Source of the DNA: Artemisia argyi
Taxonomy: Eukaryota > Streptophyta > Magnoliopsida > Asterales > Asteraceae
Direction of reading: 5' to 3'
DNA: 64,000 bases
Assembly: GCA_030686995.1 (NCBI GenBank)
Contig: CM060703.1
Location: 118,588,861 to 118,652,860, forward strand
This document shows, piece by piece, positions 57,068-64,000 of the stretch. The position numbers and the translations under genes were made by a program. Position 1 is the stretch's first letter; each line of letters starts with the position of its first letter. The notes beneath the pieces were generated by a model that was not told the DNA's origin, ran no database searches, and worked only from the letters and a program-made list of their open reading frames with translations.

Positions 57068-58500
57068 CACAAACTTATCAAACACACTTCACACATTTCC
57101 ATAATCCTCTATTTCTCTCTCACACTCACAGTTACAACTCACTCGGATCTAGGTTTTGATCCCAAATCTCAAAAAGCTGATAAGATCACAAATGAATATA
57201 ATCCAAATACCCCCTTAGAGCTATTTATTCTTAGGCTTAGGCTGATTATCTGTTATAAGAATTGCGTTGCATTTGTGTTGATAGAATAAGGAAGAACATG
57301 CTGTGTTGTTTTTGTGAATAATTAGAGCAAAAGAGATATTAAGGTTTGCTTGGATTAGCTTATTTTATCTTAGGATTAGGTTGACTATTTGTTATAAGAA
57401 TTATGTTGCATTTGTATTGAGAGAATAAGGAAGAAGTGGCGGATGTGTGTGCGGATATTTAGGCTAAAACATCCAAGTATCAAAGATGGAAGAAGTATCA
57501 GTGACGGGTGGACAGACACCACTTTCAAGTATGAACATAAACTTGTTCTGGATTATTGATTCATCTTTGCTCTTTGTCAAAATGTAGAAATAATTATCAA
57601 GTATAATTTGTATTGATAGAATAAGGAAGAACATGATGTGTTGTTTTTGCGAATAATTAGAGCAAAAGAGATATTAAGGTTTGTTTGGATTAGCTTATGT
57701 TATCTTAGGATTAGGTTGAAGTACAATAAACATATCAAGAACTTAAACAGTTTTTTCATGTATTTAGTTACAATGAAAATATTTTCATTGCATTGTTGAT
57801 ATAAATTTAATATGATTTCATTGATTCATGATTAGCTCTCTAATATCGTAGGACCTACATAACTAATATGTATGTTCGTCATATCTAAGGGAGCAATATA
57901 AATGATAGTAAGAATCTGTTTTCTAATAACTTAAAGCTCAATGATTAGGGCGCTCCATCTAGCGTTGTAGATGGTTCCATTGCTTAATTTGGAAAACGTC
58001 TACTACCGTTTGTGTGGTTATTAGACAGTACTGCAATGTTAGATAGATCGATCTGGCCTGATCATTGAGACGTCTTCAATGCAATAATGATATAGTGTGT
58101 ACTGTTCATGACATGCCACACTCCATTATCGCATTGAAGATGAGTGATGTTACTTAGACTCTATTCTTTACTTAACATTTGTAGATTGTTTGTATTACTT
58201 TGAGTCTGGAATTTCAACATACCTTTCCATTCTAAGGTCCCATACTATTGCTTTTTTTTTCAACAATCTAACAATGCGGCTGGTGCAGTCCTTTGCTCAA
58301 AGGGAGTTGAAACGACAAATCGAGCAGTAGCGGGAACTTAGAAGGGTTACGTATGTTGGTTTATTGCATTCCATTCCATTTTAATATATTTTTTAATTTT
58401 TTTGCTGCAAATCCATGGTCAGACTACTTTCCAAAGGGATATTTGGATCAGGTCAATCATGAAACTTTGTAGATTTCTTCAAGTCAATCATGTTCCATTG
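57064..58500. other. Noncoding DNA with a repeated 60-130-bp unit
   Basis: A unit containing GATAGAATAAGGAAGAACAT and TTAGAGCAAAAGAGATATTA is present at 57276-57375 and 57608-57715, with a partial copy (AGAATAAGGAAGAAGTGG) at 57420. 58260-58350 holds a short plus-strand frame (MRLVQSFAQRELKRQIEQ) ended by a stop. CT-rich sequence at 57110-57160 could be a leader. No gene is assigned. Confidence 0.45.
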
Positions 58501-58534
58501 TAGCTAGTCTTTGTTGGCGACTAATATGTATATA

Positions 58535-59131
58535 GTTCTGTCAAGAGTTATATATAAGCATTGATCCCTGGCAAACGCTCGTCCCAATGGATCATGATTG
58601 GCCCGAAGATGTTGAAAAGGTTCAGGCCACCTGTGGGAAACATCAATCCTTTCCTGCATTAAACATAGGTATTTTGGTTTTCCCATATCCCCTTTTTATA
58701 CTCGTTTCCATGTGTATCTCAAATCACAAATCCTAGTTTATCAAATTTCTAAACAAAAACCTGCAGGAAGTATTTATAAGCAATGTCTGCAAACAACAAG
58801 AGATCAGCACAAGGGTTGAAGGAGAAGGTTCAAGCAGGTCTGCTTCAAAAAAGAAAGCGGCAAAAAGTGTAAAAAAAATTAAATTGCATGGAAATGCGTG
58901 GTACAATTGGTGGGCTGGTGAAAGAAAGAAAGCAGGAAAAACACAATCTATCAAACAACATGCTGAGGATGAAAAGGAGTACAAAGCAACAAAAAACCAT
59001 CTCTCAAACAACATCCCAAGGTGTACAAGACATTGGATGATGATGATTTGTCTGATGTGGAGTTTGATGGGTTGGATTACGAAGATGCACATGTGGCATT
59101 TGACACGGAGAAATCTCCAAAATTAGATTAG
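58535..59131 (+). pseudogene. Two-exon gene fragment, unidentified, frameshifted
   Basis: The first piece (to about 58672) reads DPWQTLVPMDHDWPEDVEKV and ends at a possible donor. The second starts after CCTGCAG (58766): EVFISNVCKQQEISTRVEGE, a Lys-rich run, then KLHGNAWYNWWAGERKKAG. A one-base shift near 59020 moves the frame to KVYKTLDDDDLSDVEFDG and AHVAFDTEKSPKLD, with a stop at 59129-59131. The basic and then acidic tail looks nuclear, but I cannot name the family. Confidence 0.45.
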
Positions 59132-59167
59132 TAGATTTTTAGAATGTGTAACTTTTATTTCCAGTAT

Positions 59168-59601
<434 letters not shown>

Positions 59602-61335
59602 ATGACTTGTGATTATTAGTTGAATGTATTACTTTACGAATGCTAAGATATATATTTATATATATGAATTTGTATATAAATGTAAGACACTTGAAGGTTA
59701 AGCATGGCTAATGAGAATTAATTTAAAAGTTAATTTAAAGTTGTTATCTACTTTGTTTAACTTCTAAATCTCATGAATGGTACTTCATTTTTTGTTTAAC
59801 TTCTATACATATCGTTATGTTGCACAAACTATTATACAATCCGTTAAAATATTATATGATTTTTTGGTGAGAACTATTTGCATAAAAAAGCAACTTTGGC
59901 AAGGTACTTGCATGACCATGTCTGACATGTTGCTTCAAGATCACCATCACATTCATCTGCATCTTCATTATTTACCGGTTAAAGTACTTCACCATTGACT
60001 GAAATAATAGCTGCATCATATGAAGACATTATATACACACAAAAAGAAATAGATTACACTTGTCTATAACCATAATATTTTTTTACTCCGAAAAAAATCT
60101 TAAAATGAGAGTGGGTGTGAGCACAAACTTTCAATAACTTCCCCATGAGCCGAGTGCATACATTACGAACATAAATAGAACATGCAATAAATTTCCCATG
60201 AGCTCGAGCGCATACATTACAAACCACATGACATAAACGTGCTTAACTAAATAATGACACATTCTCAACTGTGCAAATCAAACTATTGGTTGATCACAAC
60301 CCGCTTTTTTACGTTCATTCCTCTAAATTACCAAAATAAGTTGGAATTTAAAATACCTTATAAACATGAAAGATTATAGCTACTAATTGTATAAAAGATT
60401 ATAAATGAAACCAAACAGGCAAAAAGGCTATAACTACTACATCCACATAAATTTAATCTTTCGGTAGTTCACATATAGCTACTACATCTTTACTTTGCAT
60501 AAAAATTTATATATGAAATTAGAAAGGCATAAGGCTGCAATAGTTAACATAACAGAACTCCCAAAATGAGGAAATGATGAATATACTTTACATCGAGATA
60601 ATCTATCTCTCAAACCAACTCAAACTCGAACTTGTAAAAGCCTATATAAGATTGAAGAAAAATAAATTTAATAACCTATATGCCGAATTTTTAAAAAAAG
60701 AAAAAAAAAGTTTAATAATACTTCCTTATAGTCTTGTTATGAACCCTGTTTAGATATAAAGAATTTGAATCCCGTTAGTAATAAGATGGTATGATTTGAT
60801 ATCTCTTAGAAAGGTGGAACCATTTTGCTCTTCCATGGTCTTGAACAATGAAAGATTACGTGACCTCAATTCAAATTCTCTTTAAACAATAACATCAGCT
60901 AATGACATTGTCTAATGCGCCTATAAACAACAATAAATTTATATTTTAATTTAGTTATATATGGATATCAGTGATCTTTTATAATTATACCTTATGTATT
61001 ATTTTTATTGAATGTTTTGAGAATAAAAACAAAAAAACAGTTATCAAATATGAGAAAAAAAAGTTTCAATGTGGTACGAAAAATCAAAGTATCAAAGCAT
61101 AGCCCGTTTGATAGTGAGCAAGTCTTATAAAGATTCTTAAAAAAACTTAATTTATAAGGAAGGTGGACATGACTTATAATTATCGTTTAAAGGTATTAGT
61201 TATCAAAAATAGTATATAATGGAAATATCTAAAAATAAGTTAACAAAAAAAATATGCATTATTTGTAATCATTGTTAATCCTATTACGTTCATGTTAATA
61301 CACAAATAGAAATTATTAATGTTACAAAAGATTTA
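59602..61335. other. AT-rich DNA, no gene recognised
   Basis: Only short frames. 60140-60235 carries an imperfect duplication of CCCATGAG(C/CT)CGAG(T/C)GCATACATTAC. Confidence 0.4.
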
Positions 61336-61820
61336 CTTTTTAAACCCCGCTCAACTCGACCCCTTTGAACCAAATGCCTTGAGGACATTTAATTTTGGTG
61401 AAATCAGATTGATAAACTCTTCAAGTTTGATAAGCTGCTCAAGAACTTGAATGAGTTGGAAGGAGTGAAGACCAGATTCTCTCTTAATATGCTTCGCCTA
61501 TGTGATAATGGAGGATAAAAGCTATTAGTGTTTGGTCAATTTCTTGGTCAGTCTCACTATGAAGACCATGGGTTGGAGTGTTGGCAAACAGATTTTCATG
61601 ATCATTTGGGATCATGATAATGATGATCGTGAGAAAGCAATGAAAAATTTCATTACCTCTCATGTATCCCAGGTACTTTTTTCAGATCATAAGGGCTTTT
61701 GATGAAGGAATAGCCCTTGTTGGGGCTTTAAGAATAATAATCCTGAATGTGCCTCTAAACCCTTCTATTACTCGCCAAGCAATTGGTCATGCCTTTAGAC
61801 CAGGACAAGGAAGGAAGTAG
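61336..61820 (+). pseudogene. CLASSY-like SNF2 helicase C-terminal fragment
   Basis: Plus strand from 61423: KFDKLLKNLNELEGVKTRFS, LNMLRLCDNGG, stop, KLLVFGQFLGQ. Then [20 protein letters not shown] in a shifted frame. Then [16 protein letters not shown] and [18 protein letters not shown] (61695-61815), which hold SNF2 helicase motifs V and VI. The LNPS-TRQAIG-AFRPGQ form is typical of plant CLASSY (CLSY1/2) proteins, which support RNA polymerase IV in RNA-directed DNA methylation. Stops and frameshifts show it is dead. Only the second RecA lobe is represented. It was probably captured. Confidence 0.78.
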
Positions 61821-61965
61821 CTGCATAATCACCTCAACCTCCACCACCATCGTGCACAGCACCACACAACCACTAACATCTTTAGGATCAGTTAACGGCT
61901 ACCAAAAGATGACATTTGGTGTAAGCTACTTTTCTCACACTGTTGCAACATTAACGTTAGAGATA
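61821..61965. other. Spacer between captured fragments
   Basis: A short plus-strand frame (GSVNGYQKMTFGVSYF) of unknown origin. On the minus strand it could be downstream sequence of the homeobox fragment. Confidence 0.3.
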
Positions 61966-62420
61966 CTACATCATTGATGATTGGCTTCTAGAGTACGTTA
62001 CGATCACTAACCGGGGAACATGCCATTTCCTTGTCATTAGCTTGAGAGGACGGTACTGTATTGTGGCTCGTATCTTGTGCTTGATCAAGTAAGGATTTTT
62101 GGGTGCGAGTTCTGATGAAGAGCCGGAATCTATTGCAGAATCTTCTTGGTATATTTCTTTGACTATTTGCTTCCATAGACGAACTCGTGCATTTATAGAA
62201 TAGTTTGAGACCTGATAAACCAAATGATCGTTTCAGGTAAAATTTATCACAAGGTCCCAAAATGGCAATGAAAATTCTAAACATACATCTAGAAATATAA
62301 ATGAAGTAACAATTATAGTGTGATAGGTTTTATGAAAAATATATGAAGCCTACCTAAGTTCTAGTCAATCCTGTTTGTCTAGCTAGCATAATCTTTTCAG
62401 GATCTTTGGGATACCTGGTT
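61966..62420 (-). pseudogene. BEL1-like homeodomain fragment, two exons
   Basis: Minus strand. Exon a (62419-62354) reads YPKDPEKIMLARQTGLTR, followed by a stop and the donor GTAGGC. Exon b starts at about 62211 after ATCAG: QVSNYSINARVRLWKQIVKE IYQED, then a Ser-rich tail. This is helix 2 to helix 3 of a TALE (BEL1-like) homeodomain, split by an intron within the domain as in plant BELL genes. The recognition helix has YSIN where WFIN is invariant, so DNA binding is lost. The BELL and SKY domains are absent. It is a fragment of a transcription factor gene, in opposite orientation to the CLASSY piece. Confidence 0.78.
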
Positions 62421-62533
62421 TATATCAAGAAATCGACCCATCAGAGGAAATGATTAAAAAGATACAAAAGTGTTACCAATAGCGCCATATAGCTCGAGTG
62501 ATAAATGACAGGATAATAGTACTTGTAATAAAC

Positions 62534-62794
62534 TTACCTGTAAGCACAATATAAAGAAAGTCCACATTCTGTTGAAGCTTCTGAAAACGTTCCAATATGA
62601 TCTTTCTTCGACAAAATTGACTTTGCAAACCCATCGATCCTTATCAGGTGGTTTATTATCCTGAAGAAGTCATCCCACGTCATTCCAGAGTGATGACTAC
62701 AAAAATCTATATAATAAGAGATTGTTTGTGTCACGTCATGAATCCTAATGTGAGAATCCACATATAGGTAATGTAACACACAAGTGACGCCCAA
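62534..62794 (-). pseudogene. Exon-like piece of unknown gene
   Basis: Minus strand, 86 residues: HSGMTWDDFFRIINHLIRID and KSILSKKDHIGTFSEASTEC are notable, ending GLSLYCAYR at a strong donor (ACAG|GTAAGT, near 62541). The splice signal and composition suggest a captured exon. I do not recognise the family. Confidence 0.35.
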
Positions 62795-62864
62795 TTTTTT
62801 TTTAAGTGAGTGGCCAGTTCAATTACTTCTCGCTTCTGCATACTCATAGGAAAACAAAAGAGTT

Positions 62865-63040
62865 AATTTTTTAAACCCCGTTAAACCTGACCCCCTTTGA
62901 ACCAAATGCCTTGAGAACATGTTCATGTGCAATTGTTCTTTTTTCTTCTCTATTGCAGACTTCATTTGAATCAGATAAAATTTGATTGATAAACTCTGCA
63001 AGTTAGATAAGTTGCTCAAGAACTTGGATGAGATATCTAA
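62865..63040 (+). pseudogene. Second CLASSY-like linker fragment
   Basis: Resembles 61336-61460: both begin TTAAACCCCG and contain TTTGAACCAAATGCCTTGAG, then encode KL(D)KLLKNL(N/D)E. This copy retains a pyrimidine tract and TTGCAG acceptor (62935-62958) that the other lacks, and it stops at 63054. Either two captures or a duplication inside the element. Confidence 0.6.
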
Positions 63041-63067
63041 TAAGAGTCTCTTAGCCTAGTGGAATGA

Positions 63068-63219
63068 GTGCATACCATTTGCATGAGCTTTTGAGGGCAA
63101 GTTCCACCAGTCACCATGTATACTATGTTCACTCCTACTTGTACTATCAGCTGCTGCGGTAATACCATCCAAGGCCCGAGTGTATGCCAAAAAGTGTGCC
63201 CGGCTAGGTCTATGTAGTG
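63068..63219 (-). pseudogene. LHT-type amino-acid transporter fragment
   Basis: Minus strand from 63219: HYIDLAGHTFWHTLGPWMVL then PQQLIVQVGVNIVYMVTGG and CPQKLMQMVC. This matches the transmembrane region (GPWxVLPQQLxVxVGVxIVYMVTGG) of plant lysine/histidine transporter-like permeases of the AAAP family, plasma-membrane proton symporters. Only about 50 of some 440 residues are present, with no start and no other segments. It is in the same orientation as the homeobox piece, opposite to CLASSY. Confidence 0.78.
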
Positions 63220-64000
63220 ATCATAACGAACTCACACCACTATAATATCAGTATTTGTAAATGGACAAACCATTTGATTTTTCATTAGTTCCGAACTTAA
63301 GAGTTTACTATGAACATGCTTAATCACTATCATACAAAATTATATATCCAAGTATAATAAAACTTTTGAAATCAAGTAAATGCTTAAAAATATATTTTGT
63401 TTATTCTATAATTTATTCACTATCATACAGAATTGTATATACCAGGCCTCGATATCTCCAGCCTAATAAGTGTACCACAGGCAAATTTAGAGTAAATTAT
63501 GAGTTCTATTATAATTTTGTTTATTCATGAATAAATATGTCAAAATAACTTGTTCTTGTATCTAATGCATGTCCAGACTGATTCACATGAGAAGGTTACA
63601 TTAAAACTGCAAAGAAAGGAAAATTTATCCAAAAATGGTAAAGGCTAGCCTATGCTTACCTCAGTAATATTTTATTATTTCCTATATCAACCTTAGTTGG
63701 AAAACTTCTCAAAAACTTTTCATGGGTTGAGTTCACCTTCCCAGTGGTAGTTGAGCAACTTTAGTAGAGGATGCCTCTTTTGCGTTGCTCAATTTCAGCC
63801 TGCATTGCAAAATAAGCAGAACGTTGATACAAAGTTAATTAGATGATCCTAAAGGACACACATACTTGTTTCTATAAACACGTATCTTTAGAAAATTTGT
63901 GTTAATGAAGAGATGTGTACCATGATACCCATTTCAGATGCCATGTTTTACATTGAATTATAAATACATGGATAATTAACTACATACTTATCCATATATT
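63220..64000. other. AT-rich right edge, one exon-like piece
   Basis: On the minus strand, TGCAATGCAG (near 63800) is followed by a short frame, KLSNAKEASSTKVAQLPLG, and a possible donor at about 63740. It may be another captured exon, not identified. Nothing else is recognised. Confidence 0.3.

Noticed and set aside
61988..62284. 98-residue frame overlapping the homeobox fragment
   Set aside because: The other frame carries the recognisable homeodomain helix, so this one is its shadow.

Overview
This is plant nuclear DNA made almost entirely of transposable elements and pieces of genes they carry. The style of the Ty1/copia Gag (a zinc knuckle followed by a very long coiled-coil extension before the protease) and of the gypsy Gag proteins resembles retroelements I know from Asteraceae (the daisy/Artemisia/Tanacetum group). 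I infer that family, but not the species. I see no complete ordinary host gene, no rRNA, no tRNA and no CRISPR.

Layout. 1-2563: a minus-strand LTR element (A) with 1.42-kb LTRs and only about 0.7 kb of interior, sitting inside an older TE-type coding exon (2564-3560). About 3.65-9.60 kb: a decayed minus-strand copia element (copia-B) with a 1.42-kb LTR (8183-9600). A solo LTR (6750-8165, duplication TAGCT) has landed in its primer-binding region. 9.60-13.03 kb: a minus-strand gypsy element of Athila/Tat type (protease-like and gag remnants, 5' LTR truncated at 11711). Copia-B is inserted into its protease region. 13198-13874 plus 28251-28404: one proline-rich reading frame split by a copia element (copia-A, 13880-28250, 359-bp LTRs, duplication GATCA). 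Copia-A is nearly complete: gag, coiled-coil extension, protease, integrase, RT and RNase H. It is broken by two nonsense codons and one frameshift, and carries another solo LTR (25831-27250, duplication AGATT). 29.79-33.33 kb: a CACTA-like left end with 179-bp subterminal repeats, followed by minus-strand exon pieces that include three exons resembling the plant DDHD phospholipase SGR2.

33329-54690: a large gypsy element (B, about 3-kb LTRs, duplication CTATC) with an intact gag but dead pol. A relative (C, 44807-54584, duplication CTAAA) lies inside its 3' LTR. C has no gag or pol capacity although its two LTRs look identical apart from one C in a C-tract. B and C share a stop in the integrase remnant and a duplicated integrase tail, which suggests a family that spread by borrowing proteins. 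54.7-59.5 kb: AT-rich DNA with a small unknown ORF unit, two MITE-like inverted repeats, (TA)n tracts and an unidentified plus-strand gene fragment. 59571-64000: a Helitron 3' terminus (CTAG plus a GC-rich hairpin, minus orientation) abutting a (TA)n tract. It is followed by fragments of at least three unrelated host genes: a CLASSY-type SNF2 helicase, a BEL1-like homeodomain and an LHT-type amino-acid transporter.

Five 5-bp target-site duplications read directly from the sequence give the nesting order. The features most worth a second look are the multi-gene Helitron-type capture at the right end, the SGR2 capture next to the CACTA end, the trans-mobilised B/C gypsy lineage, a pair of covarying stem-loops in element A, and clusters of inverted repeats placed just upstream of TATA boxes in several unrelated elements. 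LTR comparisons and translations outside long ORFs were done by eye.
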